From NCBI RefSeq assembly GCF_012584445.1, contig NZ_JABAHI010000006.1, positions 62,001-126,000 of the forward strand: 64,000 nt of DNA. The letters run 5' to 3'. A model generated the notes under the pieces. It saw nothing but the letters and a program-made list of their open reading frames with translations, was not told where the DNA came from and did not search any database. Both the position numbers and the translations under genes were made by a program. How positions within the stretch are numbered: position 1 is the stretch's first letter; each line of letters opens with the position of its first letter. The stretch is from Olsenella sp. KGMB02461. GTDB lineage: Bacteria; Actinomycetota; Coriobacteriia; Coriobacteriales; Atopobiaceae. Shown here one piece after another: positions 17,343 through 27,062 of the stretch.

Positions 17343-20009
17343 CTACTCATCCGATTTGGCAGCCTTCTTTGCTGCGATGGCAGCGGCAATCTGCTCAGGC
17401 GTCATCTTCGGTGCCTTTTTGGGCTTCTTGGCATAGGGGGTGTCTTCCATTGGGAGCTTGGTGCGGGCTTTGCCGTCTCGGGCCATGTAGGCCCCTGCGA
17501 TGGCTTGAGCTGTGGGAATGGAGCTGATCTCACCGATGCCTTTGGCTCCATAGGCAAACGGCAAAAGCTCGTCCTTCTCGACGTAGATAGCATGGATGTC
17601 AGGGATGCGGTCGGCACGCAGCAGCCCCAGCGTGCCGTATTTTGCCGTAGGGACGCAGTCTTTGAGCGGGAAGTCCTCGGTAAGGCCATAGCCCATGGAC
17701 ATAAGCACGCCGCCTTCGATCTGGCCTTGAATGGCAATGGGGTTGACCACCTTGCCAGAGTCATGGGCTTGCCAGATCTCAGAAACGTAGCCGTCCTCGT
17801 CGAGGATAGCCACTGAGGTAGCAAATCCATAGGCTACATGGCTCTTGGGGTAAGGCACGTCGGCGCCCAGCTTGTCGGTGGGATCAAAGAATTCCTCGTA
17901 ATACTCGCGGCCTTCAAGGGCGGCAAGGTCGCCTGCCGCCTCGTCAAGGTCGTGCTTGAGGTCCACGCCCACCATGCGGATTGCCTCGCCGGAGATAAGG
18001 GTCTGCCGAGAGCCCGAAGTGGTGCCGGAGTCTGGCCCCAACTCGCTGCTTACGGGCATCATACGGATCTTATCAAGGGGTAGCCCTGTGGCTTCGCAGG
18101 CCATTTGGGCGAAGACGGTCTTGCAGCCCTGGCCGATGTCGGAGGCGGCGCAATAGACGCAAGCCAACCCGTCGCGCACCACGATGCGGGCGCGGCCCTT
18201 ATCGGGAAGGCCAACGCCAACGCCGGCGTTCTTCATCGCACAGGCGACGCCTGCGTGGTCTGCGTTGGCCTCGTAGACGTCGCGAACAGCCTCGAGAGTC
18301 TCTTTGAGGGCAGTGGAGCAGTCGGCGATCTGGCCGTTAGGCAGCACCTTGCCAGGCTCGATGGCGTTGCGATAGCGGATCTCCCAAGGCGAGAGGCCGG
18401 CCTTTTGAGCGAGAAGGTCGAGGCAGACTTCGAGGGCATACTCGGTCTGGCACACGCCAAAGCCGCGGAAGGCTCCCGCAGGCGGGTTATTGGTGTAGTA
18501 GCCATAACCTCGGATATCGGTGTTCTGGTAGCAGTAGGGGCCCGGGGCATGGGTGCAGGCGCGTTCAAGCACGGGACCGCAGAGCGACGCATAGGCGCCG
18601 GTGTCGAAGTAGACGTCGCAGTCCAGGCCCACAAGCACGCCGTCTGCGTCGCAGCCCACGGTGAACGTGGCCTCCATGGCATGACGCTTGGGATGGAAGC
18701 GGATGGACTCGTCGCGGGTGAGCTTGGCCTTCACCGGGCGCCTCACGGCACGGGCAGCCAGGGCGGCCAGGTGCTGCACCGAGACGTCTTCCTTGCCGCC
18801 AAAGCCGCCGCCCACCAAGGCATTTTCCACCACCACGCGCTCAGGCTCGTCGTCCCAGCCAAACATGTGCGCGACCTCTTTGCGGGTGTCGTACACGCTT
18901 TGGTCGGTGGTGACGATGCGCACGCCGTCGTCGGTAGGCCAGGCAACGGCACACTCGGGCTCAAGGAAGGCGTGCTCGGTGAAGGGAGTGGTGAATTTCT
19001 CGGTGACGGTGTAGGCAGCCTCAGCAAGCGCGGCCTTGGCGTCTCCACGCGTGATATGGCGTTGTTGGCAGAGATTGCCGCCCTCGTGGATGGCGGGAGC
19101 GCCCTCGGCGGCAGCCTCGTGCACGTTGCGCACCGGCTCGAGGACCTCGTACTCGACCTTGACGGCGCGCTTGCCCTCCTCAAGGGCGCGCTCGTTCTCT
19201 GCCACGACGAGGGCCACGGCATCGCCCACACAACGGGTGATGTCGCCTTCGGCGATCATGACGTCCCAATCCTGCTGGAGGTGGCCCACCTTATTGACCG
19301 GGACATCCTTGGCAGTGAGCACTGCCAGGACGCCGGGGACCTCAAGAGCCGCAGAGGGATCCACCGAAAGCACGCGGGCACGGGGATGCGGAGTGCGCAC
19401 CGCGCTCGCCAGCGCCATGCTGTCAGCGTAGATGTCATCAGGATACAGGCCATAGCCTAGGACCTTCTCGCGCACGTCTAAACGGAACGCGAGATCGCCT
19501 ACGCCAAAGCCGTCCTGCCCGGACTCCAAAGCCTCATCCACTGTCGCATCGCCGCGCAAGACGGCGGCGGCAAGCTGGATAGCCTCGATGATCTTCTTGT
19601 AGCCGGTGCAACGGCAGATGTTGTTCTTGATGGCCTTTTTGACGTCGTCTTCTGAGGGGTTGGGATTGGCGTCGATGAGGGCTTTGGCAGCCATGACCAT
19701 GCCTGGCGTGCAGAAGCCGCACTGCACGGCGCCTTTAGCGCCAAAGGCATATACGAAGGCGTCTTTCTCGGCAGGAGTCAGACCCTCGCAGGTGACGATG
19801 TCTTTGCCCTCCGCTTTTTCGGTAGTGAGCACGCAGGCCTTTTGCGCCCTGCCGTCGACCACGATGGTGCAGGTGCCGCAAGCCCCCTGGCTGCAGCCGT
19901 CTTTGACGGAGGTAAGGTGCAGGTCGTCGCGCAGGAAGCGAAGGAGCGGCTTCTTCTCGGTTGTGGAGACGGTCTGGCCGTTGACGGTGAAGGTGTGGGT
20001 CTCTTCCAC
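17343..20009 (-). CDS. Selenium-dependent xanthine dehydrogenase, fused 2Fe-2S and molybdenum domains
   Basis: This 888-residue protein has an N-terminal 2Fe-2S domain (Cys39, 44, 47, 59), a second 2Fe-2S helical domain (VQCGFC and CRCTGYKK), then a molybdopterin domain from about residue 180 with LVGGGFGGKEDV, GAFRGFGVCQTE and DIGQGCKT; AKGIGEISSIP supplies the catalytic glutamate. This architecture without an FAD domain matches XdhD and the selenium-dependent xanthine dehydrogenase family. The C-terminal tail of about 25 residues is Lys/Ala-rich. The start is GTG with AAGGAG 6 nt upstream. Selenium would be a labile Mo ligand, not selenocysteine, as judged from the family. It may pass electrons to YgfK, encoded just upstream. 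Confidence 0.93.
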   Translation of the reverse strand: MEETHTFTVNGQTVSTTEKKPLLRFLRDDLHLTSVKDGCSQGACGTCTIVVDGRAQKACVLTTEKAEGKDIVTCEGLTPAEKDAFVYAFGAKGAVQCGFCTPGMVMAAKALIDANPNPSEDDVKKAIKNNICRCTGYKKIIEAIQLAAAVLRGDATVDEALESGQDGFGVGDLAFRLDVREKVLGYGLYPDDIYADSMALASAVRTPHPRARVLSVDPSAALEVPGVLAVLTAKDVPVNKVGHLQQDWDVMIAEGDITRCVGDAVALVVAENERALEEGKRAVKVEYEVLEPVRNVHEAAAEGAPAIHEGGNLCQQRHITRGDAKAALAEAAYTVTEKFTTPFTEHAFLEPECAVAWPTDDGVRIVTTDQSVYDTRKEVAHMFGWDDEPERVVVENALVGGGFGGKEDVSVQHLAALAARAVRRPVKAKLTRDESIRFHPKRHAMEATFTVGCDADGVLVGLDCDVYFDTGAYASLCGPVLERACTHAPGPYCYQNTDIRGYGYYTNNPPAGAFRGFGVCQTEYALEVCLDLLAQKAGLSPWEIRYRNAIEPGKVLPNGQIADCSTALKETLEAVRDVYEANADHAGVACAMKNAGVGVGLPDKGRARIVVRDGLACVYCAASDIGQGCKTVFAQMACEATGLPLDKIRMMPVSSELGPDSGTTSGSRQTLISGEAIRMVGVDLKHDLDEAAGDLAALEGREYYEEFFDPTDKLGADVPYPKSHVAYGFATSVAILDEDGYVSEIWQAHDSGKVVNPIAIQGQIEGGVLMSMGYGLTEDFPLKDCVPTAKYGTLGLLRADRIPDIHAIYVEKDELLPFAYGAKGIGEISSIPTAQAIAGAYMARDGKARTKLPMEDTPYAKKPKKAPKMTPEQIAAAIAAKKAAKSDE

Positions 20010-20064
20010 GGCGATCTCCTTCCTACTGAAATATCTGTTCCCAACAAACGAAGTCTTAGAAGAA

Positions 20065-20096
20065 GGACCGTTCGACTAATTGAAGTCGAACGGTCC
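20065..20096 (-). terminator. Hairpin terminator or attenuator between ygfK and the Se-dependent xanthine dehydrogenase
   Basis: A 13-bp perfect stem (20065-20077 with 20084-20096) has a 6-nt loop, followed on the minus strand by TTCTTCT. It lies 10 nt past the ygfK stop, so part of the ygfK transcript probably ends here. Confidence 0.65.
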
Positions 20097-20106
20097 TCAG
20101 TTGCCT

Positions 20107-23103
20107 TTACCTGCAGAGGAGGTAGGCGTAATCCCTCCGAACTGCTTGGATGGTCCTGCGGACCCCCTCGGGAAGCCCGCATGTGCCGTCATCGGGATCG
20201 AAGATGGCCACCTGGCCGTCGAGGCGCACTTTCACACCTCCGTCTACCTCCAGGAACCCCTCGTTCTCAGAGTTCTCGAAATCCTCGTCGCTCCAGAACA
20301 CCGTGAGCTTGTCTTTGTAGGGACGACCCTCCGAGTAGGGGCAGAATACGGCGCAGTTGCCGCATTCGTTGCACATGCCATCTATATGGACGATCTGGCG
20401 TTGACGCATGCCGGGCACGCGCACAGCCACGTTTGCGCGGTTGGGGCAGACCTCGGCACAGACCTCGCAGACCGTGGGGCACTCAAGGCAGCGGCTCGGT
20501 TCGCAACGGCTGCAGTGGTGGTACACGTTGCCACGGGTGGCGAGGGTGCGATCGTACTCAGGGTCGATGTTTTGGGCCGACTGCCCATTGAAGTCGCATC
20601 CCGAGATAGCTGCAGCCACCACGGCCGCATCGGCAATGGCCTCGACGATAGTGGCAGGGCCGCGACGGGCATCGCCGGCAACCCATACGCCCTCGACGTT
20701 GCTGGCAAGGTTGTCGGACACCGCAGGAATGCCGCGGTCAGTGAGCTTGACGCCGGCAGACTCGAACAACCCGCGCTCGACCTTCTCGCCCACAGCCACG
20801 ATGACTGCGGTGGCAGGCACCTCGACGGTCTCGCCCGTGGGCTCTGGCCGGCGGCGGCCCGAGGCATCAGGCGCGCCTAGGGCCATGACATCGCAGGAGA
20901 GCATTCCGCCGCGCAGCGCGCCAGGGCTCAAAAGCTCCATGAACTCGACGCCGTCTTCCAGGGCGAAGACCAGCTCCTCCTCATCGGCCGGCATATAGCG
21001 ACGGTTGCGACGGTACACCAAGCGCACGTTTTCGACGCCAGGCACACGTTTGGCGGCACGGGCGACGTCCATAGCGGTGTTGCCGCCGCCGATGACCACG
21101 ACGTCGGTGCCAAGGTCAAGGGTTTCCGGAGACTCTTTGGCCTGGGCCAAGAACTCCAGGGCGTCGTACTCGTCGCCCTCGGCAAGAACCTTTGACGAGG
21201 GCGCCCACGCGCCGGTGGCTACCACCACATCGGTGAAGCCGTCATCTTTTAGCGACTCGATGGAGTCGACCTCCACGCCGCAACGCACCTCGGCGCCATA
21301 AGCCAGGCAAAGGTCGATGTCTTTCTGGATGTCCTCGTCAGGAATGCGGAAGCCGGGGATCACGTGGCGCACGACGCCGCCGAGGGACTCGGAGCGCTCG
21401 AAGATAGTGGCAGGCACGCCGGCGCGGGTCAAAAAGCTTGCGCAGGCAAGGCCGGCCGGGCCGCCGCCAATGATGGCGACTCGGCGGTCGGAGCTCTTCT
21501 CGGAGGGTCCAAGGGTGGGAGCCACAGCGGCAAACCCGCGCTTGGCAGCCTCAAGCTTGGCTTCGCGGATGAGCACGTGGGCGTCCACATAGTTGCGCAT
21601 GCAGGAATCGGCGCAATGGTGGGGGCACAGGGTGCCTGTCATGAACGGCAGCGCATTGCGCTCGAGGACGATGCGCAGGGCATCGGCGTAGCGGCCTTCG
21701 TCGACGGCGCGGAGGTACCCCGGGATGTCCTGGTGGATGGGGCAGTCGTGACGGCAGGGAGCCGTGAAGCAGTCGGTCATGGGCAATGCGCCAGGAATAT
21801 GGCGCTCAGGCAGCGGCTTTATAGGCTTGCGGTAGGCGTCGCCCCTCGCAGCATCATCTGCGAGCTCTGCCACACGCTCCACATTGGCGCCCTGGAAAGG
21901 CTTGCCCGGAAGCTCGGTAAGCAGGCCGGTGATCTGAGAGAGGCGCTGGTAGCCGCCGGGCTTGAGGATGGTGGTAGCAACCGTGACAGGCCAGATGCCG
22001 GCCGAAACAAGGTCTTCGATGTTGGTGGCGTCGGCGCCGCCGGAATAGGACATGCGCAGCGTGCCGTCGAACTCGTTGGCGATCTTCGAAGCCAGGGCCA
22101 TGGAGAGGGGGAAGAGCGAGCGGCCGCTCATGTACATCTCCTCGCTGGGCAGCTCAGAGCGGGTGACGTCCACGGGGAATGTATTGGTGAGCTTCACGCC
22201 AAACTCCAGGCCGCGCTCCTGGCAAAGCGCACGCAGGCGCTTGATCATAGGAACGGCATCGGCCCACTGCAGATCCTCGAGGAAGTGATGGTCGTCGAAG
22301 GCGATGTAGCCGTAGCCCAGGCCGTCGAGGGTGGTGCGGGCGAACTCGTAGCCCAGCAGCGTGGGGTTGCACTTGACGTAGGTGTTGAGGCCCTTCTCGC
22401 AAATGAGGTGCGTGGCGATCTTCTCGATCTCCTCAGGCGGGCAGCCATGGAGCGTGGACTCGGTGATAGATGCAGACACATGGGGGGTGATCGAGTCGAT
22501 AAACGCGTCATCCACCACCTGGAAGAGGTCTACGTGCGCATGGGCCCAGGCGATAGCCTCCCGGAAGACCTCGGTGCGAGAAGCGTCTTTCATGCCCTCG
22601 ATGTAGTTGTCGATCTTGGGAGTAGTGATGCCCTCGTAGTCGTAGCCCACGCTCATGTTGAAGACAAAGCCGTCAGGATCGCCAAAGCCAAACTCGCGAG
22701 CCAGGAGCTTGCAGGCCACCCAGGCCTTAACATACTCGCAGAATGCCTGAGGCACGGTGAGCTCAGTCGACCATTCGCAGTTGTAGCCCTCATCGGAAGC
22801 AAGGATGCAGGGCTTGGCCACGCAGGCCGAAAGCTCGGCGCCATCCATCTTTTGCACGGTCTTGAGCTCGAAGAAGCGTGCGCCGCACACATACCCGGCC
22901 ACGATGTTTTGGGCAAGCTGGGTGTTGGGGCCGGCAGCCATGCCGAAGGGGGTCTCGATGCGCTCGTCGAAGATGGGGAATGCGCGGTGAGGGTCGCAGC
23001 GCACTATACGCTTCTCGCCAAAGATGGTGCCTTGGGTGCGGTACTCGTCAAGAATCCAGGTCATGAGGTGGTCAAAACCAATGGGTCGCATGATATCGCT
23101 CAT
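20107..23103 (-). CDS. ygfK: YgfK, iron-sulfur flavoprotein oxidoreductase (putative selenate reductase family)
   Basis: This 998-residue protein resembles a fusion of a dihydroorotate-dehydrogenase-like barrel (residues about 1-400), a GltD-like NAD(P)/FAD oxidoreductase (about 430-850) and a ferredoxin part. Cys motifs CSRCEPSRCLECPTVC and CNECGNCAVFC supply 4Fe-4S sites; GGGPAGLACASFL and GGGNTAMDVAR are the FAD and NAD(P) Rossmann motifs. E. coli YgfK was named a putative selenate reductase, but its linkage to purine clusters suggests an electron-transfer partner of the molybdenum hydroxylases or a reductive step on a purine product. ATG at 23103 is chosen with AGGA upstream; ATG at 23091 is possible. 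Confidence 0.93.
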   Translation of the reverse strand: MSDIMRPIGFDHLMTWILDEYRTQGTIFGEKRIVRCDPHRAFPIFDERIETPFGMAAGPNTQLAQNIVAGYVCGARFFELKTVQKMDGAELSACVAKPCILASDEGYNCEWSTELTVPQAFCEYVKAWVACKLLAREFGFGDPDGFVFNMSVGYDYEGITTPKIDNYIEGMKDASRTEVFREAIAWAHAHVDLFQVVDDAFIDSITPHVSASITESTLHGCPPEEIEKIATHLICEKGLNTYVKCNPTLLGYEFARTTLDGLGYGYIAFDDHHFLEDLQWADAVPMIKRLRALCQERGLEFGVKLTNTFPVDVTRSELPSEEMYMSGRSLFPLSMALASKIANEFDGTLRMSYSGGADATNIEDLVSAGIWPVTVATTILKPGGYQRLSQITGLLTELPGKPFQGANVERVAELADDAARGDAYRKPIKPLPERHIPGALPMTDCFTAPCRHDCPIHQDIPGYLRAVDEGRYADALRIVLERNALPFMTGTLCPHHCADSCMRNYVDAHVLIREAKLEAAKRGFAAVAPTLGPSEKSSDRRVAIIGGGPAGLACASFLTRAGVPATIFERSESLGGVVRHVIPGFRIPDEDIQKDIDLCLAYGAEVRCGVEVDSIESLKDDGFTDVVVATGAWAPSSKVLAEGDEYDALEFLAQAKESPETLDLGTDVVVIGGGNTAMDVARAAKRVPGVENVRLVYRRNRRYMPADEEELVFALEDGVEFMELLSPGALRGGMLSCDVMALGAPDASGRRRPEPTGETVEVPATAVIVAVGEKVERGLFESAGVKLTDRGIPAVSDNLASNVEGVWVAGDARRGPATIVEAIADAAVVAAAISGCDFNGQSAQNIDPEYDRTLATRGNVYHHCSRCEPSRCLECPTVCEVCAEVCPNRANVAVRVPGMRQRQIVHIDGMCNECGNCAVFCPYSEGRPYKDKLTVFWSDEDFENSENEGFLEVDGGVKVRLDGQVAIFDPDDGTCGLPEGVRRTIQAVRRDYAYLLCR

Positions 23104-23182
23104 GGGAGTCCTATCTATGAGAGTTTTTATGTGGGCAGGGAGGCCCCACTAAAGAAAACGGGGCGAGGATTGAGGCAAAGGC

Positions 23183-24526
23183 TTAGTACTGCCTGTCGTT
23201 GAGCGCGCCCCAGAGCAGCTTGGACTGCTCCAGCGTCCACGCATTGATGGCCTCCTCATCGACATCCACAAACTCGCGGTCGCGATAGACCACACGGCCG
23301 TTGATGATGGTGGTGCGGCAGTTCTTGCCCATCATGCCAAAGAGCATGTGGCCGTCGACGTTCTCATCGGAGAACGGGGTGAAGACGTGGTAGTCGAAGA
23401 TCGCGACGTCTGCGGCAGCCCCTGGGGCCAGCTTGCCCAGAGTGCGGCCAAAATACTTCTCCCCCATGGCAGGGTTGTTTTGGAAGAGCATGGTCATGGC
23501 CTCGCCCCAAGCCACATTGGGCATTCCTGCGTTATGGCGTTGGATGGCGACGAAGACTTTGAGGCTCTCAAGCATGTCGTTGGTATAGGCATCGGTTCCC
23601 AGGCATACAGGGATGCCGCGGCGGAAGAACTCCAGTACCGGCGAGCAACCCACGGCATTGCCCATGTTGGACTCCGGGTTGTTCACGAGCCAAGTGCCAG
23701 TCTCTTTGATGATGTCCATTTCGCCAGGGGTGACATGGATGCAGTGCCCCAACATTGTCTTGGGCCCTAAAAGGCCATGGTTGAGCAGACGCTCTACCGG
23801 GCGTACGCCGTAATGGTTCTCAAGGGAGTCATAGACATCGTTCATGCCCTCGGATACGTGGATATGAAAGCCGGTAAGGCCGTCGTTGGCCTCACGCATG
23901 AGATCCATGGTCTCATCAGAGAGGGTGAATGTGGCATGGCCGCCAAACATGGCTGCGATCATGGAAGATCCCTGCTTGGCGCACCAACGCGCGAAGTCAG
24001 CATTCTCCTTGATACCCTGGTCGCGTTTCTCCACGCCGTCGCGGTCGGAGACCTCGTAGCACAGGCATGCGCGCATGCCCAGCTCTGCGCACACGTCTTT
24101 GATGGCGAAAAGGGAGCCTGGAATCTCCTTGAAACTCGCGTGGTGATCGAAGATGCAGGTCACGCCGTCGCGAATGGAATCGAGCACCGTGGCGTAAGCG
24201 CTCGCGCGCGTGCCGTCCAAAGTGAGGTGGCGATCGATGTTCCACCACTGCTGTTCGAGGTTCTCCAGGAAGTTGTGCGGGTTGCATCCCTTGATCGCAA
24301 GGCCGCGGGCAAGTCCGGAGTAGATGTGGGTGTGGCAGTTCACCAATCCCGGCATGATGACGCCGCCGTGGGCGTCGACGTACTCTGCGCCGGGATAAGC
24401 CCCTTTGAGAGCGGCCTCATCACCTACCTCAACAATGGTGTCGCCGTCGACAAGGACAGCGCCCCTCTCGAGATAGGGGTTGGCGACGTCGCGTGTGATG
24501 ACCTTTCCGTTACCGATGAGCAGCAT
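23183..24526 (-). CDS. ssnA: SsnA, putative aminohydrolase of the selenium-dependent purine cluster
   Basis: This 447-residue amidohydrolase/deaminase-superfamily protein carries the metal motif VNCHTHIYSGLARG near residue 65, the HIHVSEG motif, and later HCIHV and CLGTDAY segments with the expected metal and catalytic residues. SsnA occurs with ygfK and selenium-dependent hydroxylases and probably deaminates or ring-opens a purine-derived compound; its substrate is not settled. ATG at 24526 follows GAGGAG at 7 nt; the longer open frame upstream is rejected. It is first in a minus-strand operon, divergent from the PAS-HTH regulator, with a T5 dyad in the shared promoter region. Confidence 0.93.
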   Translation of the reverse strand: MLLIGNGKVITRDVANPYLERGAVLVDGDTIVEVGDEAALKGAYPGAEYVDAHGGVIMPGLVNCHTHIYSGLARGLAIKGCNPHNFLENLEQQWWNIDRHLTLDGTRASAYATVLDSIRDGVTCIFDHHASFKEIPGSLFAIKDVCAELGMRACLCYEVSDRDGVEKRDQGIKENADFARWCAKQGSSMIAAMFGGHATFTLSDETMDLMREANDGLTGFHIHVSEGMNDVYDSLENHYGVRPVERLLNHGLLGPKTMLGHCIHVTPGEMDIIKETGTWLVNNPESNMGNAVGCSPVLEFFRRGIPVCLGTDAYTNDMLESLKVFVAIQRHNAGMPNVAWGEAMTMLFQNNPAMGEKYFGRTLGKLAPGAAADVAIFDYHVFTPFSDENVDGHMLFGMMGKNCRTTIINGRVVYRDREFVDVDEEAINAWTLEQSKLLWGALNDRQY

Positions 24527-24961
24527 AGGGAATCTCCTCGTGCCGTGTCGCAGATCAGCTACGACGAAAACAGGTATGACGCAGGCCCTCTCATGCCTCG
24601 CCATCCGTGTTTGCCCCACTGAGGCCCGGACCGGATGTCCGCACTTTCAGACAAGATAAAGTTTTGGTGATGTAACCTAACTTTTTGTCTGACTATTATC
24701 TTGGCATCGACCGTCACCAGGGGCTACGCGCTCTCGGCGTGCGGTCGAAATAGGCCGCCAGCGGCCTAAAATAGCCAGCAACAAGGGCATACTCTCTTTT
24801 TCTACCGTTCCCCGCCCCTTACCCGCCGTCTGCCTAACGCACAGTCCTCTAATCATTACTTTTAGCATGGAAAAGAGTGCGGCGCAGAAAATACCTTCCC
24901 GAACCGGATCGAATGCGGTCTATACTTTGCATTCATTGTCCCTCGTTGCAAGGAGCGTGCC
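24527..24961. promoter_or_regulatory. Divergent promoter region between ssnA and the PAS-HTH regulator
   Basis: This 435-nt stretch has no gene. It holds the dyad at 24674-24694. A degenerate, reverse-oriented, gapped relative starts at 24648 (TCAGACAA, then AAAGTT and GGT). A TATACT box at about 24921-24926 could serve the regulator gene. Nothing else recognisable was seen between about 24700 and 24900. Confidence 0.55.
24674..24694. promoter_or_regulatory. 21-bp dyad operator, ssnA/regulator copy
   Basis: Half-sites AACCTAAC and GTCTGACT flank T5, in the same orientation and spacing as 5880-5900. The right half is degenerate. It lies 148 nt upstream of ssnA and about 270 nt upstream of the regulator gene. 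Confidence 0.6.
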
Positions 24962-25615
24962 GTGTCATCTGCACGAATAGAGTTTCTAAGCCGCCTCGCC
25001 AAAGGCCTAGCCTGCGAGTTTGGCTCCAACTGCGAGGTAGTGATCCACGACCTGGAGGCTGAAGACCTTCAGCACACCGTCGTGGCCATCGAGAACGGCC
25101 ACGTGAGCGGGCGCAATCTAGGCGACGGCCCTTCCAATGTGGTGCTTCAATCGCTCCGCAGGGATCCCGAGGCCCTCAAAGACCGCTACGCCTATATCAC
25201 CCGCACAGAAGATGGCCGAATCCTCAAGTCCACCACCATCTTCTACCGTGAGGAAGACGGCAATCCCTCGGCCTTGCTCTCCATCAACTTTGACATCACC
25301 ATGCTCATCGCAGCCCAGAGCTCCATCAATGCCCTTACCGCCCATGAAGCCTCGGCGGAGGAGAACGCCCCCACCATCCCCCATAACGTCTCCGACCTTT
25401 TGGACGACCTCATCGAGCAGAGCGTGAAGCTGGTAGGCAAACCCGTCGCCCTCATGAACAAGGCCGAGCGCATCAAAGCCATCGGCTTTCTCAACGACGC
25501 AGGAGCCTTCCTGGTGCGCCAATCCAGCCAGAAGGTGTGCTCCTACTTTGGCATTTCCAAATACACCCTCTACAGCTACTTGGATGAGGCCAAAGCCGCT
25601 GCCGAGCAGAGCTAG
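24962..25615 (+). CDS. YheO/DauR-type PAS-like and HTH transcriptional regulator
   Basis: This 217-residue protein has an N-terminal YheO-like PAS domain (about residues 8-115, including SNCEVVIHDLEA and LLSINFDIT) and a C-terminal helix-turn-helix (about 165-215; RIKAIGFLNDAGAFLVR and YFGISKYTLYSYLDEA). Such proteins (YheO, DauR) sense small ligands and control catabolic operons. Start is GTG with AAGGAG 6 nt upstream. It is divergent from ssnA and shares the intergenic region with one of the dyads, so it is the most likely regulator of the purine island. The ligand, and whether it activates or represses, are unknown. Confidence 0.9.
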   Translation: MSSARIEFLSRLAKGLACEFGSNCEVVIHDLEAEDLQHTVVAIENGHVSGRNLGDGPSNVVLQSLRRDPEALKDRYAYITRTEDGRILKSTTIFYREEDGNPSALLSINFDITMLIAAQSSINALTAHEASAEENAPTIPHNVSDLLDDLIEQSVKLVGKPVALMNKAERIKAIGFLNDAGAFLVRQSSQKVCSYFGISKYTLYSYLDEAKAAAEQS

Positions 25616-25659
25616 CCTTTGGCGGCTTTCACCTTTCCCCACTCCCGCTATCGCACAGA

Positions 25660-25694
25660 AAAAGACCGCGCCCTTTGTGGGGGCGCGGTCTTTT
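25660..25694. terminator. Bidirectional terminator between regulator and guanine deaminase genes
   Basis: A 14-bp perfect stem (25660-25673 with 25681-25694) and 7-nt loop is flanked by A and T runs on each strand, so it can end transcription from both convergent genes. The core arm is GACCGCGCCC. Confidence 0.9.
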
Positions 25695-25712
25695 GCGAGA
25701 GAGGAGGCGTCT

Positions 25713-26990
25713 TTAGAAGATCTGCGTGCCTGCCACGAACTTGGCATCCACGCGACCGCCGGCGTTGGCCTCATAGCAGAAGCGCTCAAGTCGATGTTTG
25801 GTGTCAAGATCGACGGTGGAGCGAATGCCGGAATCGTCAAGCACGAGGATATCGGCCTCGTAGCCCGGATCGAAAGTGCCCACGTTGCCAAAGAACGAGC
25901 CGCCGCCCACCGTGGCCATGTAAATTGCCTCGGGAATGGTGATGGGCTTGAGAGACTCGTCCACACAGCGCCAACGCAGCTTGGACACCGACACAGTGTG
26001 GGTGATGGCCGAGAACATGGACAGGTGCGGGCCGCCGGCCACGTCGGAGCCTAGAGCGAGGTTCATGCCCAAATCGAAGTACATGCGCACAGGGGCGATG
26101 CCGCTGGCGAGATCGGAGTTGGACTCGGGGCAAAGGGCGATGTAGCAGCCGGTGCCTTTGAGAATCTCCACCTCATTGGTGGTGGAGTAGACGCAATGGG
26201 CCATGATGGATTTAGCCGGGCCTGCGAGCTGGCCGGTTTGCAGGTACGTGTCGCCATAGCAGCTTGCCCAGGGACAAAGCTCTGCCACCCAGTCGATCTC
26301 CGAGAGGTTTTCAGAAAGATGGCTCTGGAGAGGCACGTTCTGCTCGGCTTTGAGGCGGCCGATTCCCTCCATGAGCTCGTCGGTGCAACTGGGGGTGAAA
26401 CGAGGGGTCAAGATAGGCTTGGTGTTCTGGTAGCGGTCCCGGGTGTCGGCCAGCCAACGCTCGGTGTCGGCCAGCGATTGGCGGGTGTCTTCCTCGAGGC
26501 CAGGGGCGCCGTTGCGGTCCATGTTCACCTTGCCCACATAGCTCTTCAGACCGGTGGCCTCAAGCTTGTCCATGAGCAGCTCAGTTGCCGGGACATGGAG
26601 GGTGCCAAATACGATGGCACGACAGGTCTCAGAGTTCTTGAGGTCCTCCGCAAAGATGCTGTAGGCGCGATCGGCGTATTCGATGTCGGCGTACTTGGCC
26701 TCCTCGGGGAAGGTATAGGTATTGAGCCAGTCGAGGAGCTCGAGGTCCAGGCCAGTGCCGCGGAAGGCGTATTGAGGAGCATGGACGTGGGCGTCGACGA
26801 TGCCGGGCATCACCAGCATGCCGGTCTTGTCGATGATCTCGATGCCCTCATACTCAGCGGGCAGCGTGGGGAACACGCCTGCCACAAGGCCGTCGACGAC
26901 CACCAGGTAGCCGTCCTTGACGGCGGTGAGCTCGGAGGGGCCGGCCGACCAGACGATGTCGCCCTTGATGGTGAAGGTCTTCTCTGCCAT
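25713..26990 (-). CDS. guaD: Guanine deaminase
   Basis: This 425-residue amidohydrolase matches guanine deaminase: PGIVDAHVHAPQYAFRGTGLD carries the first two zinc ligands, LQSHLSEN and AHCVY supply later His ligands, and ALGSDVAGG holds the catalytic Asp. It converts guanine to xanthine and ammonia, feeding xanthine to the molybdenum enzymes. ATG at 26990 follows AGGAAAGGAAG. It is 72 nt downstream of the guanine/hypoxanthine permease gene, with which it probably forms an operon. Confidence 0.94.
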   Translation of the reverse strand: MAEKTFTIKGDIVWSAGPSELTAVKDGYLVVVDGLVAGVFPTLPAEYEGIEIIDKTGMLVMPGIVDAHVHAPQYAFRGTGLDLELLDWLNTYTFPEEAKYADIEYADRAYSIFAEDLKNSETCRAIVFGTLHVPATELLMDKLEATGLKSYVGKVNMDRNGAPGLEEDTRQSLADTERWLADTRDRYQNTKPILTPRFTPSCTDELMEGIGRLKAEQNVPLQSHLSENLSEIDWVAELCPWASCYGDTYLQTGQLAGPAKSIMAHCVYSTTNEVEILKGTGCYIALCPESNSDLASGIAPVRMYFDLGMNLALGSDVAGGPHLSMFSAITHTVSVSKLRWRCVDESLKPITIPEAIYMATVGGGSFFGNVGTFDPGYEADILVLDDSGIRSTVDLDTKHRLERFCYEANAGGRVDAKFVAGTQIF

Positions 26991-27013
26991 GGTGCTTCCT
27001 TTCCTGCGGGGGC

Positions 27014-27036
27014 CCCGCGCCCACCGTGGGCGCGGG
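27014..27036 (-). other. Stem-loop between the NCS2/AzgA permease and guanine deaminase genes
   Basis: CCCGCGCCC (27014-27022) pairs with GGGCGCGGG (27028-27036) around a 5-nt loop. It lies between permease and deaminase and has no T-tract, so it is probably an intra-operon mRNA element. Confidence 0.5.
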
Positions 27037-27062
27037 AGACGTTTCCGCGATGCCGTCTAATG

